A stretch of DNA of 64,000 nt from Lachnospiraceae bacterium (GCA_017479285.1 JAFVCL010000016.1:61241-125240), one strand, 5' to 3'; positions 8,007-16,337 are shown, counted from the first letter of the stretch. The notes: a model not told the origin generated them from the sequence alone. Numbers and translations are program-made.

Positions 8007-8672
8007 CTATGATCGTTTAGCCTGAGATTTTATAATCTCCTTTGCTTTTGTCAGCTCATCAGGTGTCGCATCAAGAAATGTTATAGCCTGTTCTTCAGTG
8101 CCTCCACGGGTAAGGAGAGATACAATGTTGTTTAATCGCTCATCGGCACGACCCTCATTCCAGCCTTCTCTTTTAACTCGTTCAGACCATAACTCTAATA
8201 CCTGTCCGCCCATAGCAGATACCTCCTTCTTTGTTTCTTCATCCGGACTGATGTGTTCAGCAATCTGTCTGATGAAATCAAGAATATCATTTTCCGAAAG
8301 ACTTGTGATGTCACCGGAGACTCTTTCAAGGAGTTCCCGGTATTCCTCTAAAAAAATGTCTGATGGACTGTGTTCGAATCGGAGCATATAGTACGGGAGA
8401 AAAAGCAACAGCCTCTTTGAGAATAACTGATCTAAAGAGTAGTTTTTTATCCTTATGACCTTTGAAGCGTATGGCACTATACTGTCGCCTATATGTACCG
8501 TTACATTGAGGTTATCAGGGGTGTTTTTTGTCTCTCGTATGTAGATTACACAAGACTCCGGAAGCTTAACCTCATAAGGGGTGCCATTCTTCAATGACTT
8601 TTCCAATGCGATTGCGAAGTCGTACTCAAACATCCTTATAGCCATAGTACTGTCATCATAGATCGTTTCCAA
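8007..8672 (-). CDS. Rpn/PD-(D/E)XK transposase-like protein, N-terminally short
   Basis: A 221-residue protein starting with TTG at 8672, 10 bases after AAGGAGG; an in-frame stop overlaps that site, so the frame cannot extend upstream. 'MAIRMFEYDFAIALE', 'CVIYIRETKNTP' and 'LLLFLPYYMLRFE' are the pattern of the Rpn-like (recombination-promoting nuclease/putative transposase) proteins common in Lachnospiraceae, and the C-terminus has the usual 'KREGWNEGRADE' helical tail. The first part of the nuclease core found in full-length relatives appears to be missing, so the catalytic site is probably incomplete. It points towards the terminator of the lipoprotein genes. Family call is from memory. 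Confidence 0.5.
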   Translation of the reverse strand: METIYDDSTMAIRMFEYDFAIALEKSLKNGTPYEVKLPESCVIYIRETKNTPDNLNVTVHIGDSIVPYASKVIRIKNYSLDQLFSKRLLLFLPYYMLRFEHSPSDIFLEEYRELLERVSGDITSLSENDILDFIRQIAEHISPDEETKKEVSAMGGQVLELWSERVKREGWNEGRADERLNNIVSLLTRGGTEEQAITFLDATPDELTKAKEIIKSQAKRS

Positions 8673-8927
8673 ACAAACACATCCTCCTTACTCTGAGGAA
8701 GATGACGCAGGAAGCAATCCGGATAATCTTCTCCTCAGATAACTTTAACATAATTGAATACGGGATACAATGTTGTTTCCACCAAATAATTAATGATTCC
8801 TTTAAGAGTATTATAAAGGAGAAAGTGTCCGCGCATGTGTCCTTTTTCGCGACTTAGTGGTACAAAGCTGTCCTTTTGTGTCCTTTTGATGGGCAAAAAG
8901 CCACGCAACCCCAGTAAAATCAAGTAC

Positions 8928-8958
8928 TTGACAAAAATGGCTCGGGGGGGGGTACAAT
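8928..8958 (+). promoter_or_regulatory. Candidate promoter with a G9 tract in its spacer
   Basis: A perfect -35 (TTGACA, 8928-8933) and a good -10 (TACAAT, 8953-8958) are separated by 19 bases that include a run of nine G (8944-8952). With seven G the spacer would be the optimal 17. This is the architecture of promoters switched by slipped-strand mispairing. It lies 55 bases upstream of the surface-protein start at 9014. A second -10 (TATAAT, 8985-8990) further down is an alternative. Confidence 0.5.
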
Positions 8959-8965
8959 GACCATA

Positions 8966-8990
8966 ATTCATGTTTGAACATGAATATAAT
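8966..8990 (+). promoter_or_regulatory. 20-bp palindromic operator and second -10
   Basis: ATTCATGTT and AACATGAAT form a perfect 9+2+9 inverted repeat (8966-8985) whose right end overlaps a perfect TATAAT (8985-8990). It lies just before the ribosome site of the surface-protein gene at 9014. A dimeric repressor site is the likely reading; no -35 hexamer is seen 17 bases upstream of this TATAAT. Confidence 0.5.
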
Positions 8991-9013
8991 CAAATTCTCA
9001 GGAGGAAAAAAGG

Positions 9014-10813
9014 GTGAAAGGAAATCTAAAAAAGCTTCTCGGTGTGGTGCTTTCTGCCGGAATCATGTTCTCTTCAGTAGGTTCACTGCCGACATATGCA
9101 GCTGATGAGAATTCAACATACAAAAAAGCATCAGCCATTGAAGCAAATAAGGAGTACGAAGTAAGTTTTGAAAAGGATGAGAAAGGAAGCAAGTGGTATA
9201 AGCTTGAACTGGCTAAAGACGGATATGTCACCATAGATAGCGAAGGCGTGAATCCTTATTATGACAGGCTTACATTGTATGATTCTGATCTGAATTCATT
9301 TTATTCGGAGTATATGGGTGATGCATATTCTTCAAATAAATATGGCGTAGCCGCAGGCACATATTATGCGGAAATAAAGGCAGAGTACGGTGCAAAAAGC
9401 GATAACAAATTTACATATGCTATAAATTATAAGGAGGATGACAGCTGGGAAAAGGAGGACAACGCCACTCCCGTTAATGCAACTGTTATTCCTTTAAATA
9501 AGACAATAAAAGGAAACCTGTATAAGGATGCGGATGTGGATTACTATAAATTCACACTTGAGAAGAATGGTACGGTTTCTGTAGATTTCTTCCATGATTA
9601 TATCGACAGCGGCAATCATTATTGGGGATTACAGCTTCTTGATGTAAATAATAGGGCATACCTTGATTATTGGTATGTAGGTAATATGCTTAAAGAGGAT
9701 AACTCAAGAGTAAATGGATTATCCGCAGGAGATTATTATATTAAAATATATAAGAATGACCATTATTCATCGAAGAACTATGAATTTAAGATTAACTATA
9801 CTGCCAACGCAGATTGGGAAGCAGAGCCTAATGGTGCTACAACCAGTGCTGATAAACTCGAAATGGGTAAGTCCATATCCGGATGTTTGTATGTGGAAGA
9901 TGATGTAGATTATTATGAGTTTACTGTTGAAAAGAGAGGTATTGTCAACATAGCTATCGAAACGGAGTTTATTGATTCCGGCTCTCAGTATTGGTGGATA
10001 TACTGCTATGATAAAGCAGGAAATACTAAACTGGGCCATCGCTATGGAGGATGGTTTGGTACGGATAAATATGACGAAGCATATGGGATTGCTGGCAATA
10101 GGTCAGGAAAATCTAATTTGGGTACATTAGATACGATTGATGGGAAATGTGGTATTGGTTTCCTCGAACCTGGAACCTATTATCTAAAAATCCAAAAAGG
10201 CGAGAGTTTCTCAAGAAACAAATATACTCTTACAATGAACTCCGCTGAGGAATTATGGGCACCCAAGACCGATATGGGATGGTTCGAACGCGGAAACTGG
10301 TCATTCTGGTATGAAAACGGTGTGCGTCAGGGAACCTATGACGATCCTCAGGGTGTACTTGGTGACGGAACTGTACGCGGCCGTGAGATCTGCGACAACA
10401 GCATTTTAGATGCAAACGGAAACGGAACATGGTTCTGGCTTGATTCCGTATATGACGGAGCAAAGGCTGTCGGCAAGGAAGTTTGGATGCCTTACATCTA
10501 CCAGGATGAAGCAAACTGGGATGATGCAACAAAGGCTAATATTGCAGCAGAATCCGATTACGGTATGGATGGCATGGGACGCTGCGTGCTTGATGCTATC
10601 AACAATAAGGCAGGTAAGTGGGTACGCTACGACAATGAAGGTAAGATGCTCAAAGGCTGGGTTGAGATCAAGGGTGATCTTGCAGAAGCATACCCCGATC
10701 AGGTAGGCAATAAGTATTACTATGATACCCGCACCGGTCTTATGGCAAAAGGCTGGGTAAAGATCGATGGTGTGGATTATTACTTTGATGAGACCAGCGG
10801 TGTTCTTCAGTAG
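9014..10813 (+). CDS. Secreted surface protein with PPC-like domains and C-terminal binding module
   Basis: A 599-residue exported protein, GTG start at 9014 with AGGAGGAAAAAAG before it. Residues 1-30 are a signal peptide. Residues about 35-410 hold three repeated beta-sandwich units of the pre-peptidase C-terminal (PPC) type, each with a 'DVDYYKFTLEKNG' or 'SKWYKLELAKDG' strand and a closing 'AGTYYAEIK/GDYYIKIY/PGTYYLKIQ' strand. Residues about 415-599 form a Trp/Tyr/Gly-rich module (VRQGTYDD, VRGREI, GKWVRYD, MLKGWVEI, NKYYYD, GLMAKGWVKIDG) of the cell-wall-binding-repeat type. The same module ends the CAP protein at 59826-61460. No catalytic domain is visible. Likely an adhesin or wall-bound protein; expression may be phase variable. 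Confidence 0.7.
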   Translation: MKGNLKKLLGVVLSAGIMFSSVGSLPTYAADENSTYKKASAIEANKEYEVSFEKDEKGSKWYKLELAKDGYVTIDSEGVNPYYDRLTLYDSDLNSFYSEYMGDAYSSNKYGVAAGTYYAEIKAEYGAKSDNKFTYAINYKEDDSWEKEDNATPVNATVIPLNKTIKGNLYKDADVDYYKFTLEKNGTVSVDFFHDYIDSGNHYWGLQLLDVNNRAYLDYWYVGNMLKEDNSRVNGLSAGDYYIKIYKNDHYSSKNYEFKINYTANADWEAEPNGATTSADKLEMGKSISGCLYVEDDVDYYEFTVEKRGIVNIAIETEFIDSGSQYWWIYCYDKAGNTKLGHRYGGWFGTDKYDEAYGIAGNRSGKSNLGTLDTIDGKCGIGFLEPGTYYLKIQKGESFSRNKYTLTMNSAEELWAPKTDMGWFERGNWSFWYENGVRQGTYDDPQGVLGDGTVRGREICDNSILDANGNGTWFWLDSVYDGAKAVGKEVWMPYIYQDEANWDDATKANIAAESDYGMDGMGRCVLDAINNKAGKWVRYDNEGKMLKGWVEIKGDLAEAYPDQVGNKYYYDTRTGLMAKGWVKIDGVDYYFDETSGVLQ

Positions 10814-10870
10814 TAAAGAACTGATGTAAGGTAACATGGTTTGAGATAAGGTTTATAAAAAGCAAAAAAC

Positions 10871-10905
10871 CAGGCAGCAGGTCAATTCCCACTGCCTGTT
10901 TTTTT
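10871..10905 (+). terminator. Intrinsic terminator after the surface-protein gene
   Basis: CAGGCAG (10871-10877) pairs with CTGCCTG (10892-10898) and is followed by seven T (10899-10905). Confidence 0.75.
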
Positions 10906-10913
10906 ATGTATTC

Positions 10914-10938
10914 ATATGGTAAAAGGCTGGGTAAAATC
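10914..10938 (+). repeat. Short duplicate of the end of the surface-protein gene
   Basis: TATGGTAAAAGGCTGGGTAA followed by AATCG repeats, with two differences, the sequence at 10741 that encodes MAKGWVKI in the last wall-binding unit. It lies beyond the terminator, out of any gene, and looks like a leftover of an older, longer copy. The rest of 10906-11127 holds no gene. Confidence 0.45.
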
Positions 10939-11004
10939 GTTACCGATTCTTGACCTATCACCCGAAACAGACGATGGACTATTGATACGCAGAAACGGTC
11001 TTTA

Positions 11005-11033
11005 TTGAAAATTTGACTGTTTCATGATAGTAT
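11005..11033 (+). promoter_or_regulatory. Sigma-A-type promoter of the AAA-ATPase gene
   Basis: TTGAAA (11005-11010), a 17-base spacer and TAGTAT (11028-11033), about 95 bases before the ATG at 11128. Confidence 0.5.
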
Positions 11034-11127
11034 TTTACATGGATTGATATGAAAAAAATCGAGTCGAAATATAATACATATCGGTGCTGACGAGAAATTG
11101 ATGTATCCTTCGGGAGGAGGGTGTTGT

Positions 11128-12801
11128 ATGGATTTTAAGGTGGGTGTAGGAAAATCTGATTTTGAAGAGCTCAGAGAATCAGGTAATTACTATGTTGATA
11201 AGACGGAACTGATTTATGAACTTGTTAACGATACAGATAACAAGGTTACTCTTTTTACCAGACCACGCAGGTTTGGAAAAACGCTTATGATGAGTATGAT
11301 GGAGAATTTCTTTAGCATACGCAAAGATAGTGATAGCATATTTGAAGGGCTTGCTATAACAGAACATGGTAATTTCTGCAAGGAATGGATGAATCAGTAT
11401 CCGGTATTATTTGTTTCGTTTAAGGATGTTGAAGCAGAAGATTATATCGGTGCATATGAAATGCTTAAGGTACGGCTCGCAGATATCAGTAAAGATTTGT
11501 CCGATCTGGTAAATGCCGACCCTGTAAACAAGTATGATTGCGAAACCTTAGACAGGTTACAATCTGAGAAAAGCACACCTGCAGATGTTAAGAATTCGCT
11601 TAAAACAATTATGAGAATGATGAACGCTGTTTATGGCAAGAAAGTTATTCTCCTGATTGATGAATACGATGTTCCCCTTGCAAAGGCGAGTGAAAAGGAT
11701 ACATCAAAAAACGGGTACTATTCCAAGATGCTTGATGTCATCAAGGGGATTATGAGCACCGCCCTTAAAGATAATGAGTTCCTTCAGTTCGCAGTGATCA
11801 CGGGGTGCCTTCGGATTGCAAAGGAAAGCATCTTTACAGGTACCAATAATTTTGCCTCATACTCTGTTCTGGACGAAAGGTTCAGCCGGTATTTCGGATT
11901 CCTTGAAGATGAAGTAGATACCATGCTTGAGGTTGCAGATAGAAAAGAAGCGGCAGGGGAAATTAAGGAGTGGTATGACGGATATGTATTTGGAAACTCA
12001 TATGTATACTGCCCTTGGGATGTTATCAATCATATATCGGCACTCCGATATAAGAGGACTGCAAAGCCAAAGAATTACTGGAAGAATACCAGCCATAACG
12101 GCATCTTGCTGACCTTCGTTAAGAGTACTGATTTTGATGTTGCGGATAAGTTTGAAACGCTCTTGAATGGAGGTATGATCAAGCAGACAATTTCGGATGA
12201 ACTGACATATGATAGGCTGCATTCATCAGAGGACAATCTATGGAGCGTTCTCCTGATGACGGGATATATTACCAAGGCGAATCCTGAAGAAGATGGTGAT
12301 ACGGTTTCCCTTAAAATTCCGAATAAAGAGATATCATCAATATTCGAGGATACAGTGGTTAAATATTTCAATGAAACTGTCAATACAGATTCGATCAATG
12401 AACTTCTAAATTCTTTATGGGATAGTGATGAAGAGCGCGCTACTGAGATACTGTCAGAACTATTGTGGAATACAATCAGTTACAACGACTATCATGAGGA
12501 TTATTACCATGCATTTCTTGCCGGAGTTTTTGTGGGAAGAGGTTATAGTGTTGAGTCAAATAAGGAAAAAGGCCTTGGGAGACCGGATATATTCTTAAAG
12601 GATAGAAGAAACCGAAGAGCTCTCATCATTGAGGCAAAGAAATCCGATAAGGAATCCGATCTGGATAAGGACTCAGATAAAGCAATAAAACAGATTGCAG
12701 ATGAAAAGTATGCAGAAGGCACCCCCGGTTACGAACAGATTCTTTGCTATGGCGTGGCGTTCTTTCAAAAACAGGCAAAGGTAAAACTTATGAGAGCATA
12801 A
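11128..12801 (+). CDS. AAA-ATPase-like protein with C-terminal PD-(D/E)XK (DUF1703) domain
   Basis: A 557-residue protein; the ATG at 11128 follows GGGAGGAGGG at 7 bases. The N-terminal half is the AAA-ATPase-like domain: YYVDKTELI, Walker A in RPRRFGKTLMMSMM, Walker B in KVILLIDEYDVPL. The C-terminal 100 residues are a restriction-endonuclease-fold domain with 'FVGRGYSVESNKEKGLGRPDIFL' and 'ALIIEAKK', which supply the Asp and Glu-x-Lys of the active site. Such genes occur in many copies in gut Clostridia and Bacteroidetes, often in variable regions; a role in DNA metabolism, mobility or defence has been suggested, but none is established to my knowledge. It has its own promoter and terminator and no functional partner here. 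Confidence 0.85.
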   Translation: MDFKVGVGKSDFEELRESGNYYVDKTELIYELVNDTDNKVTLFTRPRRFGKTLMMSMMENFFSIRKDSDSIFEGLAITEHGNFCKEWMNQYPVLFVSFKDVEAEDYIGAYEMLKVRLADISKDLSDLVNADPVNKYDCETLDRLQSEKSTPADVKNSLKTIMRMMNAVYGKKVILLIDEYDVPLAKASEKDTSKNGYYSKMLDVIKGIMSTALKDNEFLQFAVITGCLRIAKESIFTGTNNFASYSVLDERFSRYFGFLEDEVDTMLEVADRKEAAGEIKEWYDGYVFGNSYVYCPWDVINHISALRYKRTAKPKNYWKNTSHNGILLTFVKSTDFDVADKFETLLNGGMIKQTISDELTYDRLHSSEDNLWSVLLMTGYITKANPEEDGDTVSLKIPNKEISSIFEDTVVKYFNETVNTDSINELLNSLWDSDEERATEILSELLWNTISYNDYHEDYYHAFLAGVFVGRGYSVESNKEKGLGRPDIFLKDRRNRRALIIEAKKSDKESDLDKDSDKAIKQIADEKYAEGTPGYEQILCYGVAFFQKQAKVKLMRA

Positions 12802-12843
12802 CTGGAACAGAGGAGTTTTTTAATAATTGAATATCGTTACCGC

Positions 12844-12891
12844 AGACGGAGGCGATTGATCGTTACGGATTTATCGTCACCGTCTTTTTTT
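12844..12891 (+). terminator. Intrinsic terminator of the AAA-ATPase gene
   Basis: AGACGG-A-GGCGAT (12844-12856) pairs with ATCGTC-A-CCGTCT (12873-12885) around a 16-base loop and is followed by six T. Confidence 0.65.
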
Positions 12892-12980
12892 ATCTGTAAA
12901 AGCCAGAAACGGCAAAACCGGAGAATGAAAACAATAATCAGGAGCAGCTTTTGTGTCCTTTCTTTGATGAGCATAATAAG

Positions 12981-13021
12981 CTTAATCAAATCTTAACCGG
13001 TTAGCTACTATAATCTTAACC
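12981..13021 (+). promoter_or_regulatory. Promoter with 11-bp CTTAA repeats in front of the degraded lipoprotein gene
   Basis: CTTAATC at 12981 and CTTAACC at 12992 repeat the 11-bp spacing of the 5338 element; TATAAT lies at 13009-13014 and a third CTTAACC at 13015. From the second repeat to the third the sequence matches the 5349-5378 promoter nearly base for base. The promoter is preserved although its gene is not. Confidence 0.6.
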
Positions 13022-13114
13022 GGACTATATTATATAATTGCGGTGAAAACATCGTAAGCAATCATACAGAGTGTTCTGATATCGAAGGTATTGAATAAAG
13101 GAGCGGAGAGAAAT

Positions 13115-13653
13115 ATGACAAAGACGGGTAAATGTTTTTTTGGAGCGGTAGTGAGTTTTTCTTTTCTGATCCCCAAAACCTTTGTATTACATTCGCTGAT
13201 AATCCCGGGAGATGTTTGAAAACCATAAATGGCTTGCAGAGTGGGGCAGTGTTTTTTCGTTGAATGAAATATATGATTTAAGACAGAATTTTGGTGAGGA
13301 TATTTGTTTTGCTTATTTTCCGACTAAGGATGGTACAGGCAAGACTGTAATAGACTGGGGAATCGACCCCGATGGTCTTGCGATCCTTGAATCCTCGGAT
13401 AATAAAGAAGAAGCATGGGAATTTATAAGGTATTTTCTAATGCTTGAACCAAAGTGGAGTGATTTTGAACTGCACTCAAATAAAAAACATATATCTTCTT
13501 GAACAAAGTGATGTAAATTCGGACATTGACAGGGATATTTATGATATTTTGTATTGGGAGACAGAGGATTATTTCTCCGGGAAAAAGGAGCTTGATGAAG
13601 TCTGCAGGATCATCCAAAGCAGGGTATCACTGTGCCTGAATGAGAGAAGATGA
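13115..13653 (+). pseudogene. Degraded copy of the 6002 solute-binding-like lipoprotein gene
   Basis: Starting at the ATG at 13115 the first 60 bases and the leader before them are the same as at 6002. Two internal deletions relative to the 6002 gene follow. The first joins 6054-6057 to 7164-7167 at a shared TGAT and removes 1110 bases. The second joins 7203-7211 to 7514-7522 at a shared CGGGAGATG and removes 311 bases, which shifts the frame and gives a stop at 13217-13219. The remaining 3' part keeps 'MFENHKWLAEWGSVFSLNEI' and the same terminal frameshift (stop near 13500, tail continuing to 13653). It cannot make a family protein. Confidence 0.85.
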
Positions 13654-13661
13654 TACAGCTT

Positions 13662-13691
13662 CCTCACTCATAATATAAATTATGAGTGAGG
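13662..13691 (+). repeat. Copy of the lipoprotein terminator hairpin without T-run
   Basis: The same 13-bp stem and ATAA loop as at 7970-7999, but followed by CTTAATC instead of T's, so termination should be weak. It lies next to the stop of the minus-strand gene at 13719. Confidence 0.6.
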
Positions 13692-13718
13692 CTTAATCTT
13701 GAAACGATAAAAGCAGAT

Positions 13719-16064
13719 TCACCCTCTCTCATCAAGGTAAAGCTGAATGCGGTTCTGGATAACTTTCGCAGTCTCGTATTCATCCTTTGCGCCGCTTCCG
13801 TATGCTCCGGATTCCTCGAAAATAATGTCGTGTATCACCGTAAGAGAGGATATCGGAACGGCGTGATCCATAAGATAAATATATTCATCGGCGTAGGAGG
13901 AGCCGTCCTTTCTCCCGTAAAGCGGCATATAGCCGGATGCGGATATTCTTATGACAGGACCATCTTCATTATAATCCACATGCTCTTTTACATTTTTTTG
14001 TATGACATCCCGTCTTACATATCCTGTGGTGTATTTAAGCTGGCTTTTTTCGCTTAGCATGAAATTAATAAAATCCCCTGCCACATCGTAATCATCTGTA
14101 AGCTTATTTACCGCAACACCCCAGTATACTTCTATTCCTGCCTTTGTACCGTCAGCAGAGGGCAGATAGACATTGGCAAACTCATCCCCCAGCTTGCTGC
14201 TTATCCTTGAATAGTCGGAAAAACTTCCGGAGGCAGAAATCATAAAGGATTCCCCATTCTGAAGCTGCTCAACAAGCTCGTCTTCACTGAAATAACGGCT
14301 GACCGGCTGCTCCTTGTTTTCTTTGCAGAACCTGAGGAGTCTGTAAAAATTTTCCGTCTCGAAATTGCATTTATTGTTCTCAAGATCTACGAACTCGCTG
14401 TTCTCTATATTTCTTATACACATATCGTAGATGAGCTGCTCAAAATCCGTCGGATAGCTGAATCCGTCAACCCTTTTCATAGTGGGGTTATCAGATGCCG
14501 CTTTATCGAAAGTGTCCATGAGCTCTGTGACGCTGAAGCTACCCGTATCCCGGATAGAGGAGCTTATTTTATAAATATTAAGATATGCGTCAAGAGGAAC
14601 CGCATAATGAAGCTCCCCGTACTCCCCGAATTTATATGCGCCGGCAAAGATGTTCTCTTTTATATCATCCGAAAGAAGAGAATCCAGCGGGCATAGCACA
14701 TCCGCACCCACGAGGATATCAAGCTGTCTCCTGCTAAGCATTATGATATCGGGTCCAACTCCGTCCTTAATATTCTCAGCAAGTAAATTCCATTCCAGTC
14801 CTCCCCTGAAGTCCGTGTTCTCCATGTGGTCTATGGATATTTTTACTCCCGGGTGGGTGATCATATAATATGACGCGCAGCTTTCTATATAGGAACTATT
14901 AATAGGGAGTAAAACTGATATCTCTTTGACCTCAATTTCAGAATCCCGGGCAATACTATATGCAAATACTTCATCATGATTACCATATATCGTTACTATT
15001 TTGCCCTCTGAGTCCGACATGATCTCAATACAGGAATATGTATCCAATCCGGAAAAGCGGTAAATGCTCTTTACCTGCTCCTCGGGAATATTCCAAACGA
15101 TAAGTTCTGTATCTGTGATCATTAGGAGATTCCCATATCTGTCAATTCTGTATTTATAGGGTGAAAGTGCCCCCTCGTATAAGGTCCTCACAGTACCGTC
15201 CGACACACAGAAAAAGGTTTTGTTTTCGCCTTTTCCCTTTCCATAAAAAATCGGAGTGTTATCCGTTCCGTTACCGGCAAGGGCTAAAGATTGCGCTGTA
15301 AATGTATAGGGCAGATCGATTTTTGTTATGTGGCAACCGTTTTCCGCATCCAGACTGTATATATCACAATTCAGTGTATCGTAAAAATATATCTCGCCGT
15401 TTGCTCCATGAACGACCTCGGATATGGTACAGACTCCGTTAACATCTGCCTTATCCGCAATATCAGGAATTTCCATAACGGCAGTTATAACTCCGTTTAA
15501 GTCAAAATCAACAAGAAAAGCTGTTTTTGGAATTTTGTCTTCATGCTGGATAAACAGTATGCTTAAAACATCCCCATATATATCCATTGAATATGCATTA
15601 ATCCGTCCAGTATGTATCTTGTCTGTTATATCACTGAATTCAATACTGTCCTGATTCGAGTTATCGCCGCATATTGTCTGTAGACTTTCCTCCATTGTCA
15701 AGATATTGGTTTCCTTAAGTATAAGTTGTTTTGATGTGTTTTCAGCTTCGTGACTGCCTTCTTCATCATGCATCATGAGAAGCGTATACAATGTATCGCC
15801 GTATGTATCCGTAAAATAAGCTTCCACATGTTTTTCATCGAAGTCATCAAACCTTATCAAGGGATGGTATGATACTATTTCCCATCCCGGTACGAAGCTT
15901 ATCTCTTCTGTTTTACTCCACTTTTCACTTAAAATGTCCTTTAACTCCGTTTCCGCGTGAATCACCGGTTCCGTCTCAGCACTCTCTTCCGCATTTTTAT
16001 TCCCGCATCCGCTAAGACTGATGCATAAAGCAAGTACACAAATAAAAGCAAACAATTTTTTCAT
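13719..16064 (-). CDS. Full-length solute-binding-like lipoprotein with N-terminal propeller-like domain
   Basis: A 781-residue lipoprotein (lipobox SLSGCG; ATG at 16064 after GGAGAATGTGAT). Residues about 50-390 are beta-rich, with repeats such as 'NAYSMDIYGDVLSILFIQHED' and 'GEIYFYDTLNCDIYSLDAENG' that suggest a beta-propeller. Residues about 400-780 match family 1 extracellular solute-binding proteins (SSYIESCASYYMITHPGVKI, GPDIIMLSRRQLDIL, YAVPLDAYLNIYKI, GVAVNKLTDDYDVAGDFINFML) and end with IQNRIQLYLDERG, the same end as the other family members. It appears intact. No ABC permease or ATPase is nearby, so it is an orphan receptor or binding lipoprotein. Transcribed divergently from rfbD; repeats at 16168-16222 lie upstream. 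Confidence 0.75.
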   Translation of the reverse strand: MKKLFAFICVLALCISLSGCGNKNAEESAETEPVIHAETELKDILSEKWSKTEEISFVPGWEIVSYHPLIRFDDFDEKHVEAYFTDTYGDTLYTLLMMHDEEGSHEAENTSKQLILKETNILTMEESLQTICGDNSNQDSIEFSDITDKIHTGRINAYSMDIYGDVLSILFIQHEDKIPKTAFLVDFDLNGVITAVMEIPDIADKADVNGVCTISEVVHGANGEIYFYDTLNCDIYSLDAENGCHITKIDLPYTFTAQSLALAGNGTDNTPIFYGKGKGENKTFFCVSDGTVRTLYEGALSPYKYRIDRYGNLLMITDTELIVWNIPEEQVKSIYRFSGLDTYSCIEIMSDSEGKIVTIYGNHDEVFAYSIARDSEIEVKEISVLLPINSSYIESCASYYMITHPGVKISIDHMENTDFRGGLEWNLLAENIKDGVGPDIIMLSRRQLDILVGADVLCPLDSLLSDDIKENIFAGAYKFGEYGELHYAVPLDAYLNIYKISSSIRDTGSFSVTELMDTFDKAASDNPTMKRVDGFSYPTDFEQLIYDMCIRNIENSEFVDLENNKCNFETENFYRLLRFCKENKEQPVSRYFSEDELVEQLQNGESFMISASGSFSDYSRISSKLGDEFANVYLPSADGTKAGIEVYWGVAVNKLTDDYDVAGDFINFMLSEKSQLKYTTGYVRRDVIQKNVKEHVDYNEDGPVIRISASGYMPLYGRKDGSSYADEYIYLMDHAVPISSLTVIHDIIFEESGAYGSGAKDEYETAKVIQNRIQLYLDERG

Positions 16065-16123
16065 ATCACATTCTCCGATTTGAGTATGTATTTATTTCAG
16101 GTAGAATCATTAATATTGCACAG

Positions 16124-16152
16124 ATTATATCAAAGACGCAGGAGAGGTGAAA
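16124..16152 (-). promoter_or_regulatory. Possible activator-dependent promoter of the 13719-16064 gene
   Basis: On the minus strand a perfect TATAAT (16129 down to 16124) has a poor -35 (TTTCAC, 16152 down to 16147). The five-copy 11-bp repeat begins 16 bases further upstream, where an activator could help. Direction of the repeat relative to this promoter is opposite to that at 5338 and 12981. Confidence 0.4.
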
Positions 16153-16167
16153 GCTGATTGAAAATAA

Positions 16168-16222
16168 CTTAGTTAAATCTTAGTTAAATCTTAGTTAAAT
16201 CTTAATCAGATCTTAACCGGTA
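16168..16222. repeat. Five-copy CTTA direct repeat with exact 11-bp period
   Basis: CTTA begins at 16168, 16179, 16190, 16201 and 16212. The first three units are identical (CTTAGTTAAAT); the last two grade into CTTAATCAGAT and CTTAACCGG, the form seen at 12981-13000. Eleven bases is one helical turn, so all copies face the same side of the DNA. No TATAAT follows on the plus strand. Confidence 0.8.
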
Positions 16223-16308
16223 ACACACGGTGCCGTTAACAGGACTGACCTTTTGAAGGGAACTGATCGGGCGGTCGGATAAGAATGGATGGATCGACCT
16301 TATTTTAA

Positions 16309-16337
16309 TTGAATTTGCGGTAAATTTATGGTAGCAT
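16309..16337 (+). promoter_or_regulatory. Candidate rfbD promoter
   Basis: TTGAAT (16309-16314), 17-base spacer, TAGCAT (16332-16337), about 105 bases before the start at 16451. Confidence 0.4.

Noticed and set aside
8889-8960. Small open frame MGKKPRNPSKIKYLTKMARG... running through the G9 tract
   Set aside because: Only 23 codons, no clear ribosome site and no match that I recognise. It is basic and could be the start of a lost gene, so the promoter reading of the same bases is not certain.
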